Source: Posidonia oceanica (lineage: Eukaryota > Streptophyta > Magnoliopsida > Alismatales > Posidoniaceae). From it: 64,000 nucleotides of DNA. The position numbers and the translations under genes were made by a program. Shown here in pieces: positions 23,801-35,165 of the stretch (position 1 is its first letter; each line of letters opens with the position of its first letter). Under the pieces are notes generated by a model. The model saw only the letters and a list, made by a program, of their open reading frames with translations. It did not search any database and was not told the origin of the DNA. Location of the stretch: positions 89,797,501 through 89,861,500 of the forward strand of contig JAZBRS010000057.1 of the NCBI GenBank assembly GCA_037176725.1. Direction: 5' to 3'.

Positions 23801-24448
23801 CTGGTAATTAAATATTTCTTCAAACAAAATATAAGTTTACGTAAAGATCACAAGTAATGCACGATATATCATATGATCTTATATAACGTAAAAACCCATA
23901 GTACTTGCCAGAGAAAAATCAATTGCTAGGAAAAGACACTGATGCTTGCTTATGCTTCTCCTTTTATCACATGGGTGAACACCCTACATTCAAAATATCC
24001 AATACGGAAAGCATAATGGCAAATGTTATTATAGGAATACAAAAAAAAGAAGTAAACAATCTTCTATTGAAAGAGTAGAGAGGTTATCTGAGAACACTTA
24101 TTAACCATAAGCAACATAATATAATAAGCTACATAAAGTTAATATATAATTATATATCATTTAAGAGCTAAGACTTAAGATGAGCTTGAAAAATGCAAAA
24201 TAGAGTAGGTCTTCTCACATCAACATTAGATGATTATGAAACATGTACACACATCAACTTTCGCAAAACATATCGTCAATTTTTTTTTGATTCATACATG
24301 AATAAAACTTCAAAACTCTCTTGCTATTTTTGTATTTTAAAATAGTAAACATAGTAACAGGTATCAATTGTGCCTTAATCCCACTATAAAGGAAAATATT
24401 ATCCATGTTTAATTTATCACAATGACAATTTTATCACTGGAGACATAC

Positions 24449-24625
24449 CTTGGCAACTCCATAGAAGCAACAGAGGATAAGTTGGTCAATATGCCGATTG
24501 AAAAAAAGGAAGGTCCTTTGGTTAAGTAGTTGTTGGATGAGATAACAGACACATTCCTGAACTTGGTGTGACAATTGTAACTTTTCAGACAAGCTTCTAA
24601 TTCTAATGGCAGTTAATTTAACAAT
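24449..24625 (-). pseudogene. Retinoblastoma-related (RBR) exon fragment
   Basis: A 177-base open block between a TTTTGTAG acceptor and an AAG/GTATGT donor, giving 59 residues that start IVKLTAIRI and end [17 protein letters not shown]. This is the conserved pocket B-box segment of plant retinoblastoma-related proteins, and the exon borders fall where the family changes exon. No stop is present. The next RBR exon (IIYNYRKQPQ region) was not found downstream, and the neighbouring exon-like block at 25261 is not RBR. Inference: a captured exon rather than a working gene. Confidence 0.85.
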
Positions 24626-25260
24626 CTACAAAATACAAGAGCATAAACAAATGAGATAAGGAAATACAATTTTTGGAAAATGTAATTATTGTTTTTTGGA
24701 AATTGCATCAAGGATACAAATTGAAATGCATACTGATAAAATTGCATGTACCCTAAAGAGTGTTTGAAGAACAATTACCTTACTGAACAAAACACTAATT
24801 CATGGCTTTCCATAAACAATCTATTGCCATCTCTAACTGCATTCAATACACAAGAAATCAAAACTAGAAATCCAGAATATTTTACTAAAAAAATAGGAAA
24901 AGTGTCCTTTACAAATTCAATCAGCCAACTCATCTAGTCCTGACTTCACATAGACTCAAACAAGTAAGCATGAGACAAAAGTATTCTGATAACAACTACA
25001 ATACTTGCCATAAGTTGTAAAAGTTTGGATAATAAAGTTTGAGAAATTCTTTGTTCAATTTGCTGACATACCTTGCCACTAGACATGGCCATGATAACCT
25101 AACAAGTATAATCTAGCAAGTACTTTGGACAGTCCAAGTGAAACATAGTAGTTACCTACAATCAAGACAGAACTGTTATTGATGATATCACAATATAGAA
25201 ATGAAATGAAATGTATCTTAAAAAGGCACTTAATTTTACATAGAATGCATGAACAAATAC

Positions 25261-25454
25261 CTCTCCACCAATATAATAGTTCAATCGCCACGATGAATTG
25301 TTGTAAATGAAACAATCCCCAACCTATATTCCAATTCGCACATGCTCCTCTGTTTCATGGAGAAGTTGAAAGGCAACCTGAACCCCTTCCTCATCCACTG
25401 GTCTGCCACTATCCAAATAAGAAGAAACAATATCTGGCTTATTAAATTGTTTTC
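25261..25454 (-). pseudogene. Exon-like block with one stop, unrecognised protein
   Basis: Minus-strand block from a TACATACAG acceptor to a GAGAG/GTATTT donor. It reads NKPDIVSSYLDSGRPVDEEG, then VQVAFQLLHETEEHVRIGI, a TAG stop, and VGDCFIYNNSSWRLNYYIGG. It has real-protein character and is in frame across the stop, but I cannot name the family. It is upstream of the RBR exon on the same strand. Confidence 0.5.
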
Positions 25455-26229
25455 CTGTATGTAGCAAATATAGATCTAAGTTTTCGAGTGGACCTCAACA
25501 AGAAATTCACTTAGGATAAGTGAAATTGGTCTTGCTAAACAAAAAAAAATGTAAAACAAAATAAAAAAACTTGACCTAAAATCAAATACACTAAAAGCGC
25601 AATAACAATGAACTACTTCATAGACAATTTACATGTTATGTGTAATCTTACACCCTCATATCATCTAATCTCTCATGAACTACTCTATAGATCTAAATGT
25701 TCTGATAAATGTCAACAGGACTCAAGATTAATTTTTAAGTCTAAAAAAAAAACATGTTTGAATCATGGGAAAATATACATATTAAGGCATGCTAAGTAAA
25801 AACATTTAAAAATGAAGAAAAAAAACTACCTTGCAGGAATTCTTAGTAGTGTAACAAAATTGAGTTGCTTTCTATTATAGTGCAAAATTGAGCTGCTCCA
25901 TAAACAATGTTAAACATAAACTTCTAGTCCCATATCATATAAGGACTCATGAAAGTAAATTTTTTTCATGCTACTGGATTGTTATAATGTCATACTGTTG
26001 AGCTTTTCAACTTCTTCCCTCATAAGATAGCATTTCATAACCTTCATATTTTCATTGTGCAAGAAAACAGATAAAAGTATGGATATATAATCATGTCTAG
26101 AAGGCAAAGCAAAACTAGACTGATTTTTTATTACGATTTTGAATATTTAGGTACAACTCAATCAGAGTTAAGTGCTAAAAGTGCACTTTAAACCACTTCA
26201 GTATTTTCATGTATAAAAAATGGACACAG

Positions 26230-26345
26230 ATAAGCCATTACCTGAATGCGGTTGCTATGTGAGAAATCTGAAATAGCTCGATGCTCTGACAAGCCCTCAT
26301 GTTCCCTCTGCCTTTCCCTTGCTATTTGCATGATCAGCTAGAGCC
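26230..26345 (-). pseudogene. Short exon-like block, unrecognised
   Basis: The minus strand reads ARERQREHEGLSEHRAISDF, then SHSNRIQ before a CAG/GTAATG donor-like site. Charged, probably helical. It may be a third captured fragment. Weak support. Confidence 0.3.
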
Positions 26346-27149
26346 GAGCCTGCCATCCTCTTATCCTCAATAAATCTCACTAGGCGTGCTTAGGTTGGCC
26401 ATCCTCATGATCAGTGCCCGAACCATCATGGCTTCCCCAATCTCAATCCTGCTCTTCTATTCTACAAGAACGGGCATCTCTTTGTTGGCTTGCTGTTTGC
26501 ACCCACTCCCTCACAAGTCTCACCCGCTCGCGCTTTGTCTCACTAAGCCACTCTGCCCTTTGGCTCTCAATCCCTCTAGGGCTAGAGATACAGGCTCCAT
26601 GATGCACCATTCCTCTCTCAATCATCCATCCCCTCACAATTTGCCTCACCTCATGAGCTTCATCACGGTAGCAACGAGAGAGGATGACGAGGAACCCAAT
26701 GTGTGGTGGAGGAAGTAGGTGAAGAACGGGAGAATTGAAAAGGAGGCTTGAAGAAGCAGAGTGGGAGAGGAAAAACCTAGAAAAAACCTCCTCCTCACTT
26801 GAGATGTTGTTTTTGGAGCGGAAGACAGCCAACATGTGATTTGCTTCATGGCAGCCGATCTGGGGATGGAGGAGGAGCAGGAGGACGGCTGCTTCATGGC
26901 AGATCTGGGGATGGAACTGTTGTAGAGGAAGAAGCAAAGAGAAAGGGTTTGGTTTGGGAGGAGATTGTGGGATTTAGGGAGGAGTGAGAAAGGAATAGAG
27001 GGAAAAAGGAGAAGGATCGCATGCGTGAAATTTTTAGGATGTTTAGTGAGGACATTGCGAGAAAATGTCCTTCATCATTATTTAGCTAGGAAATTTCTTC
27101 GCGAAGTCCTCACTATATGTCCTTGCAATTCCTTAAATTTCTAGTAGTG

Positions 27150-27888
27150 GCTTGGATAGCTCTTGAAGATGGAAATGAAGCACTTTGAACTAGAATATTA
27201 CCTTAGTAATGTAGAGTATGCAAGGTGTGCTCTTAGAGGTCCAATAGGGGTCTTATTTATAGGAGAAATCCAAGTGAGCAGTGTCTCTAACGACTAGAAT
27301 AATCTCTTCAACGTTTTGAAACGGCTAGTTGAACGGAACACCGTAATAATCCGGAATGCTGTTAAACCAAGTAGACTTTCCAACTCACGATCAAAACGGA
27401 ACGTTGTTCTGAACCGGACTGCCGTTCAGTATCGGAGTGCCGATTTACACCCGGGTGCCGTTTTGATGTTTTCTTTTAAGCCCATTTCCAAACCCTTGCG
27501 GCCCGTTACTGTAGAGCCCATATCAGAACGGAATGTCGTCTGATAACCGTGCGCCATTTTTGACTTTGATGCACACTCTGTTTATATTCCTATTTTCTAT
27601 ACAATTGATCTTTCTCATAAGATCATGTTGATACTTTACAATCATTTACAATATATCATAAGTAAATTACAACATTTATTTCCAGATTGTATAAACATTG
27701 ATTTTCTATTCTTCAGCAGATATTTCAGTCTTCTTGGATGCTTTGAATATGATGAAAATCACATTGTTCTTCCTTTTGCATCATATATCAAATCATGCTA
27801 TATCTTTCTCAAATAATCATGTCAAGCATATAAAAACACATCATATTTATCATCAAAATAAAATATACATTTGAAATATTTTCCAACA
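27150..27888 (-). repeat. Truncated Copia-like LTR (D-like), minus orientation
   Basis: Shares GGTCTTATTTATAGG and the terminal block ATCATCAAAATAAAATAT...TTCCAACA with the LTR at 29468-30772. On plus its left end is cut at the CACTA terminus. No polypurine tract follows the right end (GGCATGACC follows), so it is a solo LTR remnant. It carries CGG/CCG palindromes at 27310-27545. Confidence 0.6.
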
Positions 27889-28029
27889 GGCATGACCATC
27901 CCAGTGATGTCTCCGGCAAATATGACCGATGCCACTGCTCCAAAAGAAGGTAAGTCCCAACTCCAGTGGCATATAAGCATAAAAAAAACATTTTTTATCA
28001 TTAGACATTTTTAGGTTTTGAAATTTTGG

Positions 28030-28160
28030 AGCAAGAAGTCTCGAGTGAAGACGACGATACGAGTTCTAGTCATAAGCTCGAGGGTGGCGGACATCCCGTT
28101 GGACGAGTACTCGTAGAGGAAGTACGGGCAGAAGCCCATCAAGGGCTCTCCATACCCTAG
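28030..28160 (+). pseudogene. WRKY group IId exon with stop at the signature W
   Basis: Reads SKKSRVKTTIRVLVISSRVA, then DIPLDEYS, a TAG stop, and RKYGQKPIKGSPYPR. It ends at CCTAG/GTCTG, the conserved R-type intron position of WRKY genes. The upstream SKKSRVK stretch is the end of the group IId zinc-cluster region. The stop (28114-28116) replaces the Trp of the WRKYGQK heptapeptide, the residue that packs the DNA-binding sheet. The second exon with the remaining zinc ligands was not found. Clearly non-functional. Confidence 0.9.
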
Positions 28161-28959
28161 GTCTGTTCGATCAAAATCCAACCGTTTCTACTCTATTCCT
28201 CTTGGGTCTTTCACGGTTTTTCTTTTTATATCAATAAAGATAAAATAGACATTTGCACATTTCATAATCATTTTTAAATAAGTGCAACCAAATAGGATTA
28301 TAGAACAAGAAGAATAAGCTAGATTTTTTTTACTAGATTTTTTTTATTGTCAAAAAAACTAGCTATTCTCATAATCATTCTATCCATAATCATTACCAAA
28401 CACTATCGTAGTCGTGTATGCAGAGGCGGCCATCCGTCGTATCTACCTCTAGGTTGGGGAAGGTGTAGCCAATCGTCTGACCCGGCATCTCTCTCTCCGT
28501 CTTCGTTAGTAAAGACAAACACGGATCTATATGGAAGGGGTGATGGAAGAAGACAATGGCAGTGATGGCTTGTCTGAGTGACGAAAGTAACGGTGGTGAG
28601 AGTGGTTGCATGCGCTTAAAATGGCAATCCATTTGGCTTGCATGTTTGCCACGCCGTGAGAGAGTTGGGTGTGGTGAATTCCTGGTCTTTCTCGTAATGT
28701 ACATGTCGCTACTGCATCGTCAATTGGGCATAGAGTGAACTCCCTATCTTTCTCCCAAGTATTTGGACAAGTCTCTCCTACACCACGCTTCAAAAAGTCA
28801 ATAGTAAAGGAGTAACCTGAGAAATTTCCAGAAATTGTAGGACTATACTACCACTTGTATCTGTACTAGTATATTTGTACACTCTCTAGATATATATACA
28901 ACGTGACAGGCCTAAGATGGATAGTACCTGACTCATTCCTCTCTCTCTCTCTCTCTTGC
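28161..28959. other. Unassigned stretch between WRKY fragment and gag remnant
   Basis: No protein was recognised. A CT microsatellite lies at about 28940-28958 next to the point where gag homology resumes. Frames on both strands at 28347-28793 overlap and look random. Confidence 0.35.
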
Positions 28960-29467
28960 ACTTTCGCCCCTCCACCACTTTCGATGAGGTTTTTGACCTC
29001 CTTCTATAGGAGGAACATCTTCTAAAACGGTTGGGTAACTCTATGTCCTTAGTGGGTTCTGCACTTACAGCTACGACCACCACTTCTTCTGCTCCTTCCA
29101 CTGCTGGCACTTTTGACCCAAGCTCCTCTACCTCTGCATCTTTTCCACCACTCATGGTCGTGGACGAGGGAGAGGACGTGGTCGCGGACGTGGCCTAGGT
29201 GGTCGTATTCCTTTCTTCCCGCAAGGCGCATACTTCCCTGGTTGTCGCCTTTCAGCCCCAGCATGTTCTCCGACACCAACATACACTCCGCGCCCACCTT
29301 TGTTGTCCACACCACCCTCTATTAGCAACAATCCTACCACAGTTTGCCAGATCTGCAATAAAATGGTTCATACGGCCAGGTTTTGCTATGATCGAAACAA
29401 CTTTGCTTATGCTGTCGATAACGCTACCGATGCTCTCTCTGCTACTACTCTACAAGACTATGGATGG
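28960..29467 (+). pseudogene. gag: Copia (Ale-like) gag, C-terminal part with zinc knuckle
   Basis: Continues the gag of 22950-23420: TTFDEVFDLLL, an Ala/Thr/Ser linker, a Gly-Arg run (RGRGRGRGRG) near 29157-29200, a Pro-rich segment, then the CCHC knuckle CQICNKMVHTARFC (CX2CX4HX4C) and ALSATTLQDYGW. It is cut at 29468 by LTR D exactly where the protease region should begin. Several frame changes and stops are present. Confidence 0.8.
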
Positions 29468-31418
29468 TGTCTATGTAGGATTAACAGAATTCTCTAGAGG
29501 AGGGTGAATAGAAAAGTTTAATAAATTTGAAATTTCTTCATTGTTTTTAAGTTTTTTGATAATTATAAGTACAAATATATCAATGATGATCTGAAATAAC
29601 TAAGTAAAGCAAGTATAGAAGAAGATGAGAGACAATGAGAACACTATAGATTTATAGTGGTTCGGTCAACTCCGGCCTAGTCCACTTCTCGAGATCTCCT
29701 CGAGAGTTCCCTTAAACTTAAAAGAACTTACTTGTATGACGATTCCCTAGCCAATCCGCAAAAATTGCGGTACCATCTCACAACCGGAGAAACTTTAGAC
29801 CTTTTGAAGTTTTACAAAACTTTTTTTTACAACTCCAAGTAATTTGATCTCTCAATCAACAATGCAAGACTGAGTGTATAAGGATTTGAAGCTCACTTAT
29901 TTCTCTCTATGGGAATAATGAGAATTTACTTGGAAAACTCTTCTCTAAATGGAAATTTGAGCACTTGAGCTTGGAAACCTTTCGATGTGATGTGAATTTA
30001 GCTTAAAATCAATTTGTGTATCAAACATGGGTTAAGGGGGGTCTTATTTATAGGAATAAAATAATTTTGAAATGTGTTAAACACTTTCATTTTTCTCTCT
30101 AACGGATACAAACGACTATTGGATCGGTATGCCGAAATATTTCAGTCAGCCGATTTTCTTCTGTAGTTTATAATGGTCGAGACATTCGGTAGTCCGAAAA
30201 TAATTCGGTGTGCCGAAAATGTTCTCAGTTGTAAACTCCGTTTGCCCCAGATTTCGGTATATCGAACCCATCCGTATGCCGAAATCAACCTTGAACAAAA
30301 AATGATTTTTCTAAAGCTTTTACTTAGGTTCAACAGTAGCCCAATAATCCAGATTTCGGTATACTGATCCCATCCAGTATGCTGAAATCAACCCTGAACC
30401 TATATGCAAGATTTTTCTAAGATTTTCCTACTTGGTTCATGGTTATTCCTGTTTTTCTAGGATTTTGACTTGTTTGGGAGATCATTATACATCCTAGATA
30501 TTACAAAAAGAGAAATGAAAAATTACATCAATAATTTTATAATAAACTCAACCGTAATCTTTTGATCTTGATTTTCTTTGATTTCTCTTTGAGTTCTTCC
30601 AGAAGTCTCCATGTTTCTTCCTTCATGGTATGTATCTTCCTTGTGAGTCCTTTCTTGGAGTTTTTTCACTTTATAGGCTTAAACATTTCTCACATAGTAA
30701 TATTAGTCCAAAAAAATATATAGATGACTTTTTTATCATCAAAATAAAATATTCAGGTGTATATTTCCAACAATCTCTTCCATTTTTATGATGACAAAAA
30801 CTTAAAGATTTAATCTATATGCTCCCCCTATCAATAAGCATGGGTTTGAAAAAATATTTATCAATGATTTTCTTTCCCTTGTTATAAGTATATTTTTATA
30901 AACTATTGCTCCCCCTAATTATCATAATTTTAGTCAAGTATGCACAATATCACAATATAATATCTTCTCCCCCTTTTTTGTCATGAGCAAAAAGATATAG
31001 GTGTTTAAATCAAAATGGGGATGTATATTTCCAAAATGTATATTTAGCATATGCATAAAAGATATAGCATTCCTTGATATTTTTACAAGATAATTGAATG
31101 TGATATTTAAATTAAACAAAATCAATAATTAACAAGCCAAAATTTTTGGCATACTGAACAAAAATGGTAGACCGAACCAGAGCATTTTTGTTTTATTTAG
31201 GCATTCATAATCATTCTCATAACCATTTGCATAAATGTCAGAAACAATTATCATATATTTTCATAATCATTCATAACCATTTTCAATCATATAATTTCAT
31301 AAATGATCATAAAATTCATCACAAAATTTTATACTGAAGCATAACATTCATTTAAAGTTTACATAAACATGCGAACATGACACATAATCACAAAACTATG
31401 GAAGTAGAGGTGGTGGAT
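29468..31418 (-). mobile_element. Element D: Copia-like LTR plus start of interior, minus strand
   Basis: LTR 29468-30772 (TGTCTATGTAGG...TTCCAACA, 1305 bp) is followed on plus by a tract whose complement is purine-rich (AAAAATGGAAGAGAT). Interior DNA follows with repeated GCTCCCCCT (AGGGGGAGC in element sense), seen also in element E. In element sense this is the 3' LTR. The interior is broken at 31419 by element E. No coding part of D lies in the window. Confidence 0.7.
30125..30395. repeat. CGG-N-CCG palindrome cluster in LTR D
   Basis: About eight imperfect palindromes of the type TTCGGTATGCCGAA, arranged as four adjacent pairs (near 30125-30155, 30180-30220, 30250-30285 and 30355-30390). 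Confidence 0.7.
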
Positions 31419-32526
31419 TGTTGGGATTCTAGGCTTCATTAGAGGGGGTGAATAGTGAATTAAATACTAAGTGCGGAATTTTAAACTAACTTTGACAATC
31501 TTAAGTAATTTATCAAGTAAATGAAATGTAGAGCTAGATTTTGGATATTAAACTAATAACATACAAAGAAGGGAATGAGAGGCAATGAGATTACTCAAAT
31601 GATTTATAGTGGTTCAGCCTCCCCAACTTAGTCCACTCCTCGAAAAAACCCCTCGAGAGTTACCTTAACCTTGATCCTATTCCGGGCCAAGATCTTACCG
31701 TACACTCTGATGAGACCACGCCCAAACCCTCGCAAAAACCTCGGTAACCCTTCTCGCTCACGAAGAAGAAAATCACTCAAGAAAGGAAAATTACAATTCT
31801 TTTTCAACTCTTTGTATATCTTCCAAAACACTTTTGGTAGGTGGAAATGATACTCTCTTAGCTTGGGAAATGTCTTTCAAAGATATGAGTGAAATGCTTA
31901 ACAAAAGGATGGGAATTTAGCTCAACAACTTGTATATGATGTGCAATATACTTGTTTAATCTCTAGTGTGAAATATAAGTGTAGTGGTATCCTATATATA
32001 GGCATGAGTTAGAATAAACACGTGTAAAATGAGCTCACAATTTAGACATGTGCTAAACACCTCTAATTTCCTCTCAAAATAGACATGTGTTAAACACCTC
32101 TAATTTCCTCTCAAAATAGACATGTTAAACACCTTTAAAATCCTCTCAAAATAGACATGTGTTAATTATGTTCTAGATGTACAATAAGGTTGGGGTGCTT
32201 CTTGCTAAACATGGTTTGTTTTTGGGCTTATGGCTATTTTCCTAAAACACTATGGGAGTGTTTAGGAGATATTTACAAGTTCCTAGAATACAACATACTC
32301 TTTTACATGATTCTTAAATATATATAATCTTAGTCTTCATTCTTTAATTGTTTTGACTTGATCTTCAATTGAATTGCCTTGATCTTCCTTATTGATTTAT
32401 TCTTTGCCAATATCCTTTCTTCTTTTTCCAAAGTCCATGAGAACTTCTTTCTTGACGTATTAAGAAGGTGAGCTCATAAATATGTTTTGTTATCATCAAA
32501 ACCGAGATGAGACATTTTTGCCAACA
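31419..32526 (-). repeat. 3' LTR of element E
   Basis: On plus it begins TGTTGGGATTC and ends TTTGCCAACA. It carries iterons with GTGTTAAACAC at 32043-32167: three full units plus a partial unit, one shortened by two bases. Confidence 0.85.
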
Positions 32527-32541
32527 ATTTCTCCATTTTTG
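32527..32541 (-). promoter_or_regulatory. Polypurine tract of element E
   Basis: The minus strand reads AAAAATGGAGAAAT directly before the LTR start TGTTGGCAAAAATG. Confidence 0.7.
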
Positions 32542-33798
32542 ATGATGACAATAACCACAAATATTCAAAGCTATAAAAATGACTCTCCATTGGAATATGC
32601 ATGAAAATATATCAATAAAAACTCAATACTCCTCCTAACTATATGCGTCCAATATAAAATGTCAAAACATATATAATCTTAACCAATGACTCATGCACCC
32701 TCTTATCTTTCATTAACATGATAAGCTCAAAAACATAGCTTTGGAAAACCTATCCTATTCTTCTCCCCATTTTTGTCATAAGCAAAAAGAATAGAAGGCA
32801 TAAATCCAAAGAAATATAAGCAACATAAGCAAGAGCATTATCAAAACAGATATGCAACTAAGTATCAATGTAAGCTTATCCCCTTTTTATTAATATAAGG
32901 ATATTCAATAAGGCATCAAAACCAGTGTTAAAATAATAGGAATCTACTTCATCCTCAAAGGTAATTAATATTCAATAAGCATCCAAATCATATAAATATT
33001 TATAGATATTCAGTAAGCTCCCCCTTTAAGCATAGATTTTTTTTTGCCAAAATTTACCAATTGTTAAAAGATATCAATTGTTAAAAAAAATACCAATTGT
33101 TGGAAAATATTCAATGTTAATACAATAATTGTTGAGATATTTAATATATTCAATGTGCTCCCCCTATCGATGAGTATGGATAAATAAAATTTATTCCAAA
33201 ATAGATTATAAAGATCAATAACGATTCATTTCAAAGTATTTTTCATAAAAGCTCCCCCTTTCATCAAGTATGTATAAAAAAATAGTTCAATGGAAATCAT
33301 AGCAAAATACTTATAAAGATTCAAGAGTAAGATACCAATAATCAATATGACCACAAGTCATAATTAACAAAAATTTGATTAAAAAAACAGATTTCCAGTC
33401 AATTCGGCAAACTGGATTAAATCGGCAGACCGAATCAGGAGATTTCGGTATTTCGGTCCAAAAACAGTATTCCGAACTAGTTTGAAAATTTAAAACAGAG
33501 ATAAATTTTCAGGGAATAATACCAATTGTTTGTAATGTAAATTCATGATAAATTGAGTGAAATTCCATCCAAATAATTTCATTAATCAATAAATTTAAAA
33601 CAATTAAAAACATTCTTTTTAATGGGATTTCTAATATTTGTCAATGATTAATAGTCCTATGTACCTTCCTTCTTGGAGAAATCAAGTACCAAGTAGAGAT
33701 TTTGGTATCTACTTAATTTTGGGTCCAAATGGATTAATCTTATTGTTTCTCATTTTAGGGATCCATTTATCTCTTTCTTCCACTTTCTTGATGACAAA

Positions 33799-35108
33799 TT
33801 AAAATTTTTCATCATTCTTAGCTCTTACAAATCCATTTTTATATGGAATAACATTTCTAGAAACATTTTCACTTCTATGCTTCCTTTCATCAAAAGTTTT
33901 CTTCTTATGAGTAATCTTACTAACATCATTAAGCAAATTTTCATTTTTGAACTTTAATGATGCAAAGTCACTTTCTAAGACATCAATTCTATCTTTCATA
34001 ATATTCAACTCATTTGTTAAGATATCATTTTCCATTTCAAATGCTTTATTCTTACTTCTTAAATCATTATTTTCATTTAAAAACAACTCCTATTCATGAG
34101 ATATATCCATAAAACTCTTGTTTAAACTTTTGTATTTGCCATTCAATGACTTATATTCCAAATCAAGCTCATTAATGGCATCAAGTAATTCATCTATAGA
34201 AGAATCTTCAAAATTATCTAAAGATATTACCTCACTAGCCATAAAACATGAGTGGCCAAACTCACCATCTTCATTGGAAGAAGAATTGCTATCGTTCCAT
34301 GTAGCTTGAAGAGCCTTCTTCTTCTTGAATTTTCTCTTGTTTTTCTTTTGAATTCTTTCTTTATTTAAGAATGACTTGAACTTGTTAGTAATAAAAGAAA
34401 AATCTCTCTCATTCGAATCATCCAACTCGATCAAGGCATTAAGTGCAATACTCTTATTTTCTGGAACTTTTTCAATTTCTTTTTCAATCATTTGTACTTC
34501 ATAGGAAGTGAGATTTCCTATGAGTTCTTCTAGTGAGTAATTGGAGAGGTTTTTTGCCTCTTCAATAACAGTAGTCTTTTCTCCCATTTTGGAGATAAAG
34601 ACCAGAGGATTTTTCTAACTAGCTCACTTTGGAAAAAGCTTTTCCCAAGAGATTGCAAATTATTTGTAATCTCAGAAAATATAGTAAACATATTACCAAT
34701 GGATTCATTGGGTTGCATTTTAAACATTTCATACTTATGTACAAGTATATTGATTTTTATTTCTTTTACTTGACTTGTTCCCTCATGAGTTACTTCTAAA
34801 TTGTGCCATGCATCATGAGAAGTATTACAATTAAAAATTCGATTGAATTCATCTTGACTAATAGCACAAAATAAAGTGTTCAATCCCTTAGCATCTAAAG
34901 TAGCTAATTTCATTTCATTTTCATTCCATTTCTTATAATCCTTCTTACTAGGAGTATAACCAAATATGACAATGTTCTATAAATCAAAATCAACAGATTT
35001 GAGGTAAATTTGCATTCTACACTTCCAATAATTATAATTTGTGCCATCGAATAAAGAAGGTCTATATAAGCTTTGTTCCTATACAATGTTATTGTTAAAT
35101 GAAGCCAT
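33799..35108 (-). pseudogene. gag: Copia-type gag of element E
   Basis: ATG at 35108 (MASFNNNIV), with an early stop. It then shows the gag order LFDGTNYNYWKCRMQIYLKS, DAKGLNTLFCAISQDEFNRI, AWHNLEVTHEGTSQVKEIKI and KYEMFKMQPNESIGNMF (UBN2 type). After a frame change near 34587-34530 come NYSLEELIGNLTSYEVQM and a Lys/Arg-rich segment, then a long acidic to coiled-coil tail (SIDELLDAINELDLEYKSL and beyond), with a stop at 34087-34089. No CCHC knuckle was seen. The interior 32542-33798 is non-coding, with GCTCCCCCT repeats and a CGG/CCG palindrome pair at 33400-33480. Confidence 0.8.
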
Positions 35109-35151
35109 TTAAACTAGAAGATGTTTAAATCTTATATTCTAGAAAAATCAA

Positions 35152-35163
35152 GCTCTGATACCA
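35152..35163 (-). promoter_or_regulatory. Primer-binding site of element E, initiator tRNA-Met type
   Basis: The minus strand reads TGGTATCAGAGC, two bases after the end of the 5' LTR. This is the standard sequence complementary to the 3' end of plant initiator tRNA-Met. Confidence 0.95.
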
Positions 35164-35165
35164 CT

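Larger units (their letters stand above)
23421..27149 (-). mobile_element. Probable non-autonomous CACTA element carrying gene fragments (left end not found)
   Basis: The right end reads AATTTCTAGTAGTG, whose complement starts CACTACTAGAAATT, typical of CACTA (En/Spm) termini. Inside it, GAGGACATTGCGAGAAA and its partial inverted copies resemble subterminal repeats. Upstream are several exon-like blocks, all on the minus strand, with good splice borders (23726-23800, 24449-24625, 25261-25454 and about 26230-26345). No transposase is present. The left terminus, a matching CACTA and a 3-bp target duplication were not located, so the left limit is only where the gag homology ends. Confidence 0.45.

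Noticed and set aside
23421..26345. A working minus-strand retinoblastoma-related gene
   Set aside because: Only one RBR exon is recognisable; the next conserved exon is missing, and an adjacent exon-like block is a different protein with a stop.
26386..26937. Overlapping plus and minus ORFs of 110-164 residues
   Set aside because: No domain recognised, strong overlap on opposite strands, and position within the probable CACTA subterminal region.
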